Below are positions 53,758 to 62,175 of a stretch of DNA of 64,000 bases, piece by piece. The notes beneath the pieces are model-generated. The model made no database searches and had not been told where the DNA came from. It saw only the letters and a list, made by a program, of their open reading frames with translations. The stretch comes from Cytophagales bacterium (lineage in GTDB: Bacteria > Bacteroidota > Bacteroidia > Cytophagales > Cyclobacteriaceae). The position numbers and the translations under genes were made by a program. Position 1 is the stretch's first letter. Each line of letters starts with the position of its first letter. The stretch is taken from the NCBI GenBank assembly GCA_022360055.1, contig JAKSDO010000187.1:124001-188000 (forward strand), written 5' to 3'.

Positions 53758-55185
53758 TTAACTCCAGGTTCTGTCCCAGCTTTGATCTTTATTCCATTCG
53801 GGGGTGGGGGCAAAATATTTTTCTCCTTCCCTCAAATGTTCTTTGATGACCTCTTCGTTGAGGTCTACCCCCAGCCCGGGAGTGTCCGGAACTTTTACAA
53901 ATCCATCTCGAACGATTGGTTTTTCAATGCCTTTTACCAGGTCTTCCCACCATGGGGTATCCACATCGTGGTGCTCAAGCGCAACAAAATTCTCTGTTGC
54001 TGCGGCGCAGTGAACGTTTGCCATAAACGATATCGGTGTTCCGGCAAAATGAAGTGCCTGGGCAATGCCGTGTTCTTCGGCATAATCGCCAATTTTCTTG
54101 GTTTCGAGAATACCCCCGGCCGATGCCAGGTCTGGATGTACCATGTCTACCGCCTTTTTATCAATGAGTTTTATAAACTCTTCTTTCAGGTAAATATCTT
54201 CCCCCGTGAGGGTCGGTGTGTTGATTGCCTCGGTAATTTGTCTCCATTGATCATGGTAAAACCAGGGGACCATGTCTTCCAGCCATGCCAACTGATATCT
54301 TTCCAGCGCATTACCCAATCGAATGCATGAGTTTACACCAATATGACCGAAATGATCGGCCGAAAGCGGAATTTCATACCCTACAATATCCCGGACCTGG
54401 TGAACATACTCAAGCAGTTTTTCCAATCCCAGATCGGTGATCTGTATGCTGGTAAACGGATGTTTTGTCATGCCGTAGCTACCCGGCTCCTCGGACCACT
54501 GCTTTTTCTGGTCCCAGAAATCCGCTCCAATCAGGGCGCCGGGAATATCCTTTACCAGTTGTACTCCAAAATCCATTTTTAGAAACGTAAATCCATTATC
54601 CATCCTTGACTTCATTCGGGTAGCATACTCTTTGGGATCTGTAGATGATGGCGTATCGGCATAGATCCTGATGTTATCCCTGTACTTACCTCCCAACATT
54701 TGGTAAACCGGAACTCCAAATGTTTTCCCCGCCAAATCCCAAAGGGCCATTTCTACTCCGGAAACGCCTCCTCCGGCCCTTCCTTGAGCTCCAAATACCT
54801 TGATCATTTTGAAAAGCTGCTCAACATTGCACGGATTTTTTCCCAACAACCTGCTTTTAAGAATTAACGCGTATTTGGGACTTCCGTGGTCCCGCACTTC
54901 CCCTAAGCCATAGATTCCCTGGTTTGTATCAATTTTAATGATCGGCGCTTTTGAAGTGTAAGCGATTCTCAGATCAGTTATTTTTAGATCCGACGGATTT
55001 GACCTCTTATTAATTTTTTGAGTTGCGTATTCAATTTCTTTGGCTGGATCATCATCCAGTAGATATCCAAGGGCCAGTCCCCCCAGTCCGGCTTTTTGAA
55101 TAAAATGCCTTCTCGAATTACCGGATTTTCGATCAGAAGTTGATAAAATAGTCCTTAATCTTTCCGAAATGTTTTTTGGGTTCAT
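53758..55185 (-). CDS. Enolase-superfamily (mandelate racemase/muconate lactonizing type) enzyme with Tat signal
   Basis: 475 residues. The N-terminus has a twin-arginine signal (NSRRHFIQKAGLGGLALGYL). The capping domain and then the barrel follow, with candidate catalytic Lys in TFLKMDFG and metal ligands in PLSADHFGHIG, AWLEDMVPWF and LTGEDIY. The general-base region is MVHPDLASAGG followed by ALHFAGTPIS. Such enzymes often dehydrate sugar acids; the exact substrate cannot be assigned. Co-directional with the oxidoreductase after it. Confidence 0.88.
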   Translation of the reverse strand: MNPKNISERLRTILSTSDRKSGNSRRHFIQKAGLGGLALGYLLDDDPAKEIEYATQKINKRSNPSDLKITDLRIAYTSKAPIIKIDTNQGIYGLGEVRDHGSPKYALILKSRLLGKNPCNVEQLFKMIKVFGAQGRAGGGVSGVEMALWDLAGKTFGVPVYQMLGGKYRDNIRIYADTPSSTDPKEYATRMKSRMDNGFTFLKMDFGVQLVKDIPGALIGADFWDQKKQWSEEPGSYGMTKHPFTSIQITDLGLEKLLEYVHQVRDIVGYEIPLSADHFGHIGVNSCIRLGNALERYQLAWLEDMVPWFYHDQWRQITEAINTPTLTGEDIYLKEEFIKLIDKKAVDMVHPDLASAGGILETKKIGDYAEEHGIAQALHFAGTPISFMANVHCAAATENFVALEHHDVDTPWWEDLVKGIEKPIVRDGFVKVPDTPGLGVDLNEEVIKEHLREGEKYFAPTPEWNKDQSWDRTWS

Positions 55186-55312
55186 CAGGTTTATTGTTTT
55201 GAGATTTGAGAATATCTAAGTATAATTATCATAACTTTTTAAGTAATTAACAAACCGGCGTACCAGTTTAAATCTATATACCTTAAGAGATTTTTCTCAA
55301 AAGCTTTATCCA

Positions 55313-56593
55313 ATGAAAAACAAAAAACTCCTTTCCAAGATACTCATGGCTTCAGCTTTTCTATGCTTGATTGTTTTTGTTATTATTTACCTGACCGATT
55401 CCCCGACCGGCACCGGCCCATTTTTAACGGCATTCTTTGTTTTGCTCGCAATAAGCTTCAACGGCTTCGACAGTATAAAGAGCTTCTCTTACACCATCTG
55501 GATTTTTGCGGCAGTTACGGCCTCCATGTATTTTCCGCAGTATTTTGTGAAAGCCGGAGATTTCGAACTTAAACGGCTGATCGTTCCATTACTGCAAATC
55601 ATTATGTTCGGGATGGGCTCTCAAATGAGCGTGAAGGATTTTGCGGGAGTAATCAAAATGCCAAAAGGAGTGATCATAGGGTTGATTTGTCAGTTTACCA
55701 TCATGCCAATCATCGGGATTACTATCGCTTCAGCTTTTGACTTTCCGCCAGAAATTGCCGCGGGAATTATTCTTGTCGGTTCTTCTCCCAGCGGATTAGC
55801 ATCGAACGTCATGTCCTTTATTGCCAAGGCAAATTTGGCTTTATCGGTTACGCTGACCGCAATCGCTACTTTATTGGCGCCTTTGGTAACACCCACCTTA
55901 ATGAGCATACTTGCTCAACAATATGTTCCGATTGATTTTTGGAGTATGATGTTGGGAATATTCAACATGGTGATTTTACCCATTATAGCCGGGTTGGTAT
56001 TTAATTCTATTGCTTATGCGGCTACGAGTAATAAAAGAATCGCAGTTTTGGTAGTTGTTTCCATTCTGATCGTCGTCGGGAAAAATTTGATCTTTATGCT
56101 ATCTGAAAACGTTTCCAATTTAGCTGTTCTGCACAGCGCTTTTACGGATATCTTTTGGTTCATTTTGATTCCAATTTTGGCTGGATTCGGTTTCAGAACG
56201 GTCGCACGGGGATCGAAAGAATTCCTGGGCAAAGCAATGGCATTCGTCTCTATGCTGGGTATTGGGGTAATCATAACGATCATTACCGCATCCGGCCGGG
56301 ACAGCCTCCTGGAAATGGGTCTGTTGCTGATTCTTGCCTGTCTGCTTCATAACATGCTTGGATACTTTTTGGGGTATTGGACATGTAAGCTGGCGCGTAT
56401 GGACGAAAAATCATGCAGAACCATTGCCCTGGAAGTAGGTATGCAAAATGGTGGCCTGGCTTCCGGCATAGCCCTTCAAATGGGTAAAGTTGCCACAGTT
56501 GGCCTGGCCCCTGCAGTTTTCGGACCCATGATGAATATAACGGGCTCATCCCTTGCGACGTTTTGGAGGGGTAAAAAAACAAAAGAAGAATGA
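55313..56593 (+). CDS. Bile acid:sodium symporter (BASS) family transporter
   Basis: A 426-residue inner-membrane protein with about ten helices. The family core is visible: MFGMGSQMSVKDFAGVIKMP, GLICQFTIMPIIGITIASAF, GIILVGSSPSGLASNVMSFI and ALEVGMQNGGLASGIALQMG, which contain the sodium-site Asn/Glu positions. In bacteria these carry organic acids with sodium. Here it lies between sugar-acid-type enzymes, so uptake of a sugar acid or similar anion is a reasonable guess. Divergent from the enolase-superfamily gene. Confidence 0.9.
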   Translation: MKNKKLLSKILMASAFLCLIVFVIIYLTDSPTGTGPFLTAFFVLLAISFNGFDSIKSFSYTIWIFAAVTASMYFPQYFVKAGDFELKRLIVPLLQIIMFGMGSQMSVKDFAGVIKMPKGVIIGLICQFTIMPIIGITIASAFDFPPEIAAGIILVGSSPSGLASNVMSFIAKANLALSVTLTAIATLLAPLVTPTLMSILAQQYVPIDFWSMMLGIFNMVILPIIAGLVFNSIAYAATSNKRIAVLVVVSILIVVGKNLIFMLSENVSNLAVLHSAFTDIFWFILIPILAGFGFRTVARGSKEFLGKAMAFVSMLGIGVIITIITASGRDSLLEMGLLLILACLLHNMLGYFLGYWTCKLARMDEKSCRTIALEVGMQNGGLASGIALQMGKVATVGLAPAVFGPMMNITGSSLATFWRGKKTKEE

Positions 56594-56665
56594 TAATTTA
56601 TTATATTAAACCAAGTGTTAAGTAAAATTAAAAACGACGTTTCTGTCATTTCAAGGCTCCTACCT

Positions 56666-56751
56666 TGTCATCTCGACGTCAGGAGAGATCTGGCTTATGG
56701 TGGTGGCCCGGTGTTGATTGAACCAGATTTCTCTCTCCGTTTGAAATGACA
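56666..56751. repeat. Long imperfect palindrome (intergenic dispersed-repeat type)
   Basis: Left arm 56666-56693 (TGTCATCTCGACG ... GATCTGG) and right arm 56723-56751 (CCAGATTTCTC ... GAAATGACA) are complementary over about 28 nt with several mismatches, around a 29-nt loop. A partial extra left arm (TGTCATTTCAAGG) starts at 56644. The sequence resembles intergenic palindromes I know from Bacteroidota genomes. It ends 28 nt before copy 2 of the 97-bp element. Confidence 0.7.
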
Positions 56752-56779
56752 CTTTTTACTTTAAACACGAGTTGTACAA

Positions 56780-56876
56780 ATGAAACCGGTAGGACCGGAA
56801 CAAACTCAGGACACACTTGAGCATGATTATATTGCTCGGTGTGTCGGCAAACTAATAAAATATAAACGGATGAAAA
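56780..56876 (+). repeat. 97-bp dispersed hairpin element, copy 2
   Basis: Second copy of the element at 27578-27674, same orientation, 6 differences. Limits are again ATGAAA (56780) and ATGAAAA (56870-56876, the RraA-like start). Hairpin 1: 56786-56798, identical to copy 1. Hairpin 2: arms 56810-56823 and 56833-56845; the A-T pair next to the bulge in copy 1 is here T-G (both positions changed), and the bulge is T (56818). The fold is kept. Confidence 0.85.
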
Positions 56877-57793
56877 ATCTATTCACAACAATCACAGTAT
56901 GGCTCATTATTGTAAATACAATATGTGCTCAGACTTTTATTTCCGATGACTTGCTGAAATTTTACACGGAGGAATGGCAAGGTGAACGCATGAAGGACGG
57001 CCGCCCAAAGGTATCGGATGATCTTTTAAGGAGATTGAAGAACATCTCTATTGAAGAGGTCTGGGGGGTGTTGAGAAATGAGGGATTTCACAATCAATTT
57101 GAGGGCGGTTGGGAAATGCTTCATGAAGATGAGGTTTTTGTAGGCAGAGCGCTTACCGCTCAATATATGCCTCTTCGGCCCGATGTAAACAAAAGGATTC
57201 TTGATACCGGTCATAAAAGCGGGCAAATCGGAGCTTCAAATTCGTGGCCAATAGACGCTTTGCAAGAAGGCGATGTTTATGTGGCGGATTGTTTCGGAAA
57301 AGTAATCGACGGGACACTGATTGGAGACAATCTTGGAAATTCCATTTATGCCAGAACCAAGACCGGTGTAATCTTCGATGCCGGATCCCGCGATTTGGAA
57401 GGACTGGCTAAAATCGAAGGTTTCAATGCTTTTGTAAGAGGTTGGGACCCTTCCTTTTTGCAGGAAACCATGCTTACAGGGATTAACTATCCGATAAGAA
57501 TCGGCAGGGCAACGGTTTTCCCTGGGGATGCCGTTCTGGCTAAAAAAGAAGGCGTTGTATTTATCCCGCCTCATCTATTGGAAAAAGTAGTTATTACCGC
57601 AGAATTTATTGGGTTAAAAGATTCCTTTGGCCATCAGATGCTTAAATCGGGGGTATATACACCGGGGCAGATCGACGGGAAATGGTCGGATGAAATCAAG
57701 GAAGCTTTCCTTAAATGGATAGATTCAAATCCCGATAAAGTCCCTATGGGCAGAGCGGAGCTGGATGAGTTTCTGAAGAACAGGACCTGGTAG
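56870..57793 (+). CDS. Exported RraA-like protein (HMG/CHA aldolase-type fold)
   Basis: 307 residues from the ATG at 56870, which begins a signal peptide (NLFTTITVWLIIVNTICAQT). The in-frame ATG at 56780 would place the repeat-encoded 30 residues ahead of it and hide the signal, so it is rejected. The RraA core includes EGDVYVADCFGKVIDGTLIG, the substrate-site Arg-Asp in VIFDAGSRDLEGL, and GDAVLAKKEGVVFIPPHLLE. Relatives are divalent-metal aldolases or decarboxylases of 4-hydroxy-2-oxo acids, or RNase E regulators; an exported version argues against RNase control. It likely processes a small acid outside the inner membrane. Confidence 0.85.
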   Translation: MKNLFTTITVWLIIVNTICAQTFISDDLLKFYTEEWQGERMKDGRPKVSDDLLRRLKNISIEEVWGVLRNEGFHNQFEGGWEMLHEDEVFVGRALTAQYMPLRPDVNKRILDTGHKSGQIGASNSWPIDALQEGDVYVADCFGKVIDGTLIGDNLGNSIYARTKTGVIFDAGSRDLEGLAKIEGFNAFVRGWDPSFLQETMLTGINYPIRIGRATVFPGDAVLAKKEGVVFIPPHLLEKVVITAEFIGLKDSFGHQMLKSGVYTPGQIDGKWSDEIKEAFLKWIDSNPDKVPMGRAELDEFLKNRTW

Positions 57794-57861
57794 AAGAGTT
57801 TGAAGACAGGAGGTGTAAAGTCAATAATTTCTTTCCGCTCCTGTCTTCCGGCTTTATAAGC

Positions 57862-58908
57862 TTAAGCAATTCCCAAAGCCTTTTTATTTCCTTCGACATC
57901 AATTCCTGCATCGGCAAAATCGTCAAAGGCCTTTTCCGTTTTTCGGATTATGTGCTCAGCGATAAATGGCGCCCCCTCTGCGGCACCGTCTTCAGGATGC
58001 TTCAGACAGCATTCCCATTCGAGTACGGCCCATCCCTCGTAATCATACTCGGCCAGCTTGCTGAAAATGGCCACAAAATCCACCTGTCCGTCTCCGAGTG
58101 ATCTAAATCTCCCGGGACGCTGCACCCAACCCTGATAGGCACCGTATACTCCTGCCTTACCTGTCGGATTGAACTCGGCATCCTTTACGTGATACATTTT
58201 AATTCTTTCGTGATAAAAATCTATAAATTGAATATAATCCAATTGCTGAAGTACAAAGTGGCTCGGATCATAGTTGATATTCACACGGGTATGATTTCCG
58301 GTTGCTTCCAGAAAAGCTTCGAAAGTCAGTCCGTCATGGAGATCTTCACCGGGGTGAAGTTCGTAGCAAACATCCACACCATTCCGGTCAAATTCATTAA
58401 GAATAGGTTGCCATCTTTTGGCGAGCTCCTCAAATCCCATTTCCACCAATCCCGCCGGCCGCTGCGGCCACGGATACATGTACGGCCATAACAAAGCCCC
58501 GGAAAATGTTGCATGTGCATTGAGCCCAAGATTTTTACTGGCCCGGGCATTCATCATCATTTGATCGACGGCCCATTCCGTTCTCGCTGCCGGATTATTC
58601 CTCACCTCCGGCGCGGCAAACCCATCAAACATGGCGTCATAAGCCGGATGAACCGCTACAAGTTGCCCTTGAAGATGCGAGGAAAGCTCGGTAATTTCAA
58701 GGCCGGTGCTTTCTACGGTTCCTTTAACCTCGTCTGCATAATCTTTACTCTCCGAAAGTTTTTTGAGATCGACGCAACGCGGATCCCAGGTCGGGATCTG
58801 CACACCTTTGTAACCCAAACCGGCCATGTATTTGCAAATGCGCTCCAAATTGTTGAATGGGGCTTCATCACCCATAAATTGTGCCAAAAATATTGCTGGT
58901 CCTTTCAT
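57862..58908 (-). CDS. Sugar phosphate isomerase/epimerase family TIM-barrel protein
   Basis: 348 residues, xylose-isomerase-like barrel with no signal peptide. Likely metal ligands: Glu in VCYELHPGEDLHDG, Asp/His in VNINYDPSHFVLQQ, His in KMYHVKDAEFNPTG and Glu in WAVLEWECCLKHP. Family members epimerise or isomerise sugars, including keto-sugars. It starts 22 nt after the Gfo/Idh/MocA gene at 58931-60085, so the two form an operon. That pairing fits redox-based glycoside breakdown, but the substrate is unknown. Confidence 0.92.
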   Translation of the reverse strand: MKGPAIFLAQFMGDEAPFNNLERICKYMAGLGYKGVQIPTWDPRCVDLKKLSESKDYADEVKGTVESTGLEITELSSHLQGQLVAVHPAYDAMFDGFAAPEVRNNPAARTEWAVDQMMMNARASKNLGLNAHATFSGALLWPYMYPWPQRPAGLVEMGFEELAKRWQPILNEFDRNGVDVCYELHPGEDLHDGLTFEAFLEATGNHTRVNINYDPSHFVLQQLDYIQFIDFYHERIKMYHVKDAEFNPTGKAGVYGAYQGWVQRPGRFRSLGDGQVDFVAIFSKLAEYDYEGWAVLEWECCLKHPEDGAAEGAPFIAEHIIRKTEKAFDDFADAGIDVEGNKKALGIA

Positions 58909-58930
58909 GATATTAGCTCATTAGAATTGG

Positions 58931-60085
58931 TTAATCGATTTTTGTCCAGGCTGCGTTGTTTTCCCCGGAGGCAATCACTGCATCAATAAACTTCATGCCG
59001 CGCACACCTTCTTCAACAGTTGGAAAATCATTGTAAACAGGATCTACCTCAATCCCGTCCAATCCGGCCTGAACAACTTTTGCAAAATTTCGATAAATGT
59101 TTGCAAAAGCTTCCAGATATCCTTCCGGGTGGCCGGCAGGAGTACGCGTATGTGCAACGGACGACGCTCCCATATATCCGGTACCGGTACGATAAACTTC
59201 CATAGGCTTTTCCAGCCACTTTATGTACATGGTGTTCGGGTCGTGCTGATGCCATTGCAAGCCTCCAAGCTCACCATAGATCCGAATGTTCAATGCATTT
59301 TCTTCTCCGGCACTTATCTGGCTGCAATGCAATACGCCTTTCGCGCCATTGTCAAATCTCAGCAAAACATTGGCATCATCGTCGAGCAGTCTGTTTTCCA
59401 CAAATGTAGATACGTCAGCGCTTAATTCTGTGATCTTCAACCCGGTGATGGTCTCCGCCAGATTTTCGGCGTGCGTCCCGATATCTCCAACAGAACCCGC
59501 CTTTCCGGACCGTTTTGGATCCGTCCTCCATGTGGCCTGTTGTTGACCTGTTTGCTCAAGTGGTGTAGACAACCAGCCCTGAGGATATTCGACAACTACC
59601 TTTCTGATCTTACCAAAAACGCCGGATTTACACATTTCGCGCGCCTGTTTAATCATCGGATAACCGGTGTAGGTATGCGTAAGGGCGAATGTTAATCCGG
59701 TCTTATCCACCAGCTCCTGCAGTTCCAACGCTTCCTCCAGGGAAAATGACAAAGGTTTTTCACACACTACATGAAAGCCATTTTCCAAAGCCAGCTTTGC
59801 AGGCTCAAAATGAACGTGATTTGGAGTAACAATACTCACAAAATCCATACGATCATCCTTTGAGCGCCGACTTTCCTTTTCAAACATTTCATGATAGGTT
59901 CTGTAAATTCGTTCCGGATTTAAATATAGGTCCTGGCCGGAAAGTACGGCAGTCTCCGGATCAACGTGAAGCGCCCCGCATACCAAGTCGATCTGACCGT
60001 CGATACCTGCCGCAATTCTGTGCACACCTCCAATAAACGCACCACGGCCGCCGCCGATCATGCCCATTTTCAGTTTTCTACTCAT
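58931..60085 (-). CDS. Gfo/Idh/MocA family oxidoreductase (cytoplasmic)
   Basis: 384 residues without signal peptide. The Rossmann start is MGMIGGGRGAFIGGVHRIAA, the Lys motif VVCEKPLSFSLEEALELQEL, and the C-terminal domain includes SVGDIGTHAENLAETITGLK with the conserved His. Homologues of this type act on sugars or 3-keto sugars with bound NAD. First gene of a two-gene operon with the TIM-barrel epimerase. Confidence 0.93.
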   Translation of the reverse strand: MSRKLKMGMIGGGRGAFIGGVHRIAAGIDGQIDLVCGALHVDPETAVLSGQDLYLNPERIYRTYHEMFEKESRRSKDDRMDFVSIVTPNHVHFEPAKLALENGFHVVCEKPLSFSLEEALELQELVDKTGLTFALTHTYTGYPMIKQAREMCKSGVFGKIRKVVVEYPQGWLSTPLEQTGQQQATWRTDPKRSGKAGSVGDIGTHAENLAETITGLKITELSADVSTFVENRLLDDDANVLLRFDNGAKGVLHCSQISAGEENALNIRIYGELGGLQWHQHDPNTMYIKWLEKPMEVYRTGTGYMGASSVAHTRTPAGHPEGYLEAFANIYRNFAKVVQAGLDGIEVDPVYNDFPTVEEGVRGMKFIDAVIASGENNAAWTKID

Positions 60086-60789
60086 TTTTGGATTTAATTT
60101 TGGTTAAAAAAAATTCTAATTCATCTCACCAATTCAATGCGATTCAATCGATGAACTATCCACGAAAATTCGCGTGGCCCGGCATTAATAACCGGATACC
60201 AATATTAAAAAATTAATGGCGAGTTTACCAGATTTCCAATGCAATAAATTGCAGGAAGAATCCCCTTCGGTCACAGAGCCCATACGTACGGAATTGTTGT
60301 TTCGGACAGAAAATCGCACCGTCCGGGACAGGAGAACTGGCATTGAAACGTTATTGCCAAAACTCCGCAGAAGCAGGATCGGATCCGTCCTAAAACTTGG
60401 GGGATAAACATAGGCACCAATAGAAAGCGCATCTGCTGAACTTCCGTGGGTGAGGAAAATCCAAAATCAGCGCAGGTTCAAGACGGCCTGTGCGAAGGAC
60501 AGCCTTTAAAATGTTTGTCAGAGCATCGACTAAATCTCCTGTCTTCCAAAGACCGAACATTTTACGCAGCGTTTGGCCGGCGCGGTCAGCGGGCGCCTTG
60601 ATCTTTGATTTTTGGGCCATCTCAGAAACCTGCCAGACGCAGCCAACGAAGCTTTCAAAACTAAAATGGCGAACCTCAACGCTCACGGACCAATATGATG
60701 GCAGTCGTGGAAAGCACAGATTACAAAATAGAATATATTCAAAAATAACCTGGTCTCAAGCCTTTTAAGCAAGCCAGTTTTATTTTCTT
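60086..60789. other. 704-bp region without a recognised gene, possible decayed sequence
   Basis: Between the oxidoreductase start (60085) and the end of the adaptor gene. A 98-codon minus-strand frame (60390-60686) has some protein-like stretches (KIKAPADRAGQTLRKMFGLW) but matches no family I know. Overlapping frames on the other strand are equally unconvincing. It may be remains of an inserted or deleted gene. An inner-membrane pump gene would be expected here after the adaptor and is absent. Confidence 0.4.
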
Positions 60790-62172
60790 CTAATCTGCAC
60801 TTTCTTCACTGTTCTTTTTACCGCCTTCCTTCTCGATCACAAGATCTCCGTCTTTCAGTCGCTTGGATACCGCAATGAACGGTCCTTTGATAATTTTATT
60901 GCCTTTTTCTATTCCTTTCAAAATTTCGATGTTTTCAAAATCGCTGATCCCTGTTTCCACTTCAACCATCTTTGCCTTCCCTTCTTCGAATAAAAACACT
61001 ACTTCAACGGTTTCGTCCTTTTTGTCATTTTGTTCCTCTTCTTCGGTACCGGATTCTTCTTCGCTTTCTTCACCCTCATTTTCTTCCTGCTTCATTTCAT
61101 TGGGATTTCGTGTTGTAACGGAAGCCAGAGGAATCGTAAGGATATCCTTCTTAATTTCGGTGGTAATATCAACACTGGCCGTCATACCCGGCCTGAATGG
61201 GGATACGGAACCTTGTTCTTCGACCAAATCTTCGTAGGAGCTGTTTAATATTCGGATTCTCACCTCAAATTCAGTAACGGCATCGGGGGATGTCTTATCG
61301 TTGGCGGTATTTGCAATATTTGTAACGACACCTTTAAACAGCTTACCTGTATGTGTATATGAGTCGACATCAATCTCTGCGGTATCGCCGACCGATACCC
61401 GGATAATATCATTTTCATTTACATCCACTCTCGCTTCCATCTTTGTGAGATCGGCTATGCGCAGCATCTCGGTCCCCGTCATTTGGGCAGTGCCCACAAC
61501 CCGTTCGCCCAATTCCACATCCAGCTTCGATACAATGCCGGAAATCGGAGCTCTGATCGTAGTAAATCTGAGATTCTCGGCCGCCTCCTTGACCGAGGCC
61601 TGAGCACTTGCCACGATAAATTCGGAAGCTCTCACGGATTCCTTTGCGGAAAGCAAGTCGTTCTTGGCAACTTTGTAATTGGCTTCAGATATCTCATAGT
61701 CGGCATCGGAAATGACATTCTGATCTTTGAGATCTTTGTTGCGCTTGAATTCATTTTCTGCTCTGATCAACTGCGCTTCGGCTCTGGCAACACGCGCTCT
61801 CGCATCCGCAAGATTGGCCTTTTGCTGATTCAGATTTGCTTTTGACCGTTCCAGTGAAGATTGATAAATATCCGGTCGAATTCTTATCAAGACTTGATCC
61901 CTGATCACAGAATCTCCTTCCTCGACATTCAATTCAATAATTTCTCCGGGCACGTCGGGAGAAATCTTTACCTCGTAAACCGGCTGAATCATTCCGGAGG
62001 CGCTTACCGTTTCAATGATCTTTTCACTTTTTGCTTCTGCCAGTTCGACTTCAATTTCTTTAGCTTTGCCGATCCATCCGGCTGATTTACCAACAATGGC
62101 AAAAATCACCAATAAGACCACCAGTCCGAGAAGGATATATAATATTCTGTTTGATTTCTTTTTCTTCGCCAT
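60790..62172 (-). CDS. Periplasmic adaptor (HlyD/MacA-type membrane fusion protein)
   Basis: 460 residues. One N-terminal helix (ILYILLGLVVLLVIFAIVGK), barrel-sandwich strand (VYEVKISPDVPGEIIELNV), a long coiled-coil hairpin (about residues 105-200, Ala/Glu/Arg/Lys-rich) and the lipoyl return strand TIRAPISGIVSKLDVELGER. A beta-barrel domain follows. An acidic low-complexity insertion (about 357-388, mostly Glu/Asp/Ser/Lys) interrupts the C-terminal part, as in some Bacteroidota MacA-like adaptors. It links an inner-membrane pump to a TolC channel. The TolC-type gene is 3 nt upstream; no pump gene is adjacent. Confidence 0.92.
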   Translation of the reverse strand: MAKKKKSNRILYILLGLVVLLVIFAIVGKSAGWIGKAKEIEVELAEAKSEKIIETVSASGMIQPVYEVKISPDVPGEIIELNVEEGDSVIRDQVLIRIRPDIYQSSLERSKANLNQQKANLADARARVARAEAQLIRAENEFKRNKDLKDQNVISDADYEISEANYKVAKNDLLSAKESVRASEFIVASAQASVKEAAENLRFTTIRAPISGIVSKLDVELGERVVGTAQMTGTEMLRIADLTKMEARVDVNENDIIRVSVGDTAEIDVDSYTHTGKLFKGVVTNIANTANDKTSPDAVTEFEVRIRILNSSYEDLVEEQGSVSPFRPGMTASVDITTEIKKDILTIPLASVTTRNPNEMKQEENEGEESEEESGTEEEEQNDKKDETVEVVFLFEEGKAKMVEVETGISDFENIEILKGIEKGNKIIKGPFIAVSKRLKDGDLVIEKEGGKKNSEESAD

Positions 62173-62175
62173 TTT

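Noticed and set aside
60390-60686. 98-codon minus-strand frame as a real gene
   Set aside because: No recognisable family, unusual composition at its C-terminus and competing frames on the other strand; recorded only as part of a gene-free region.
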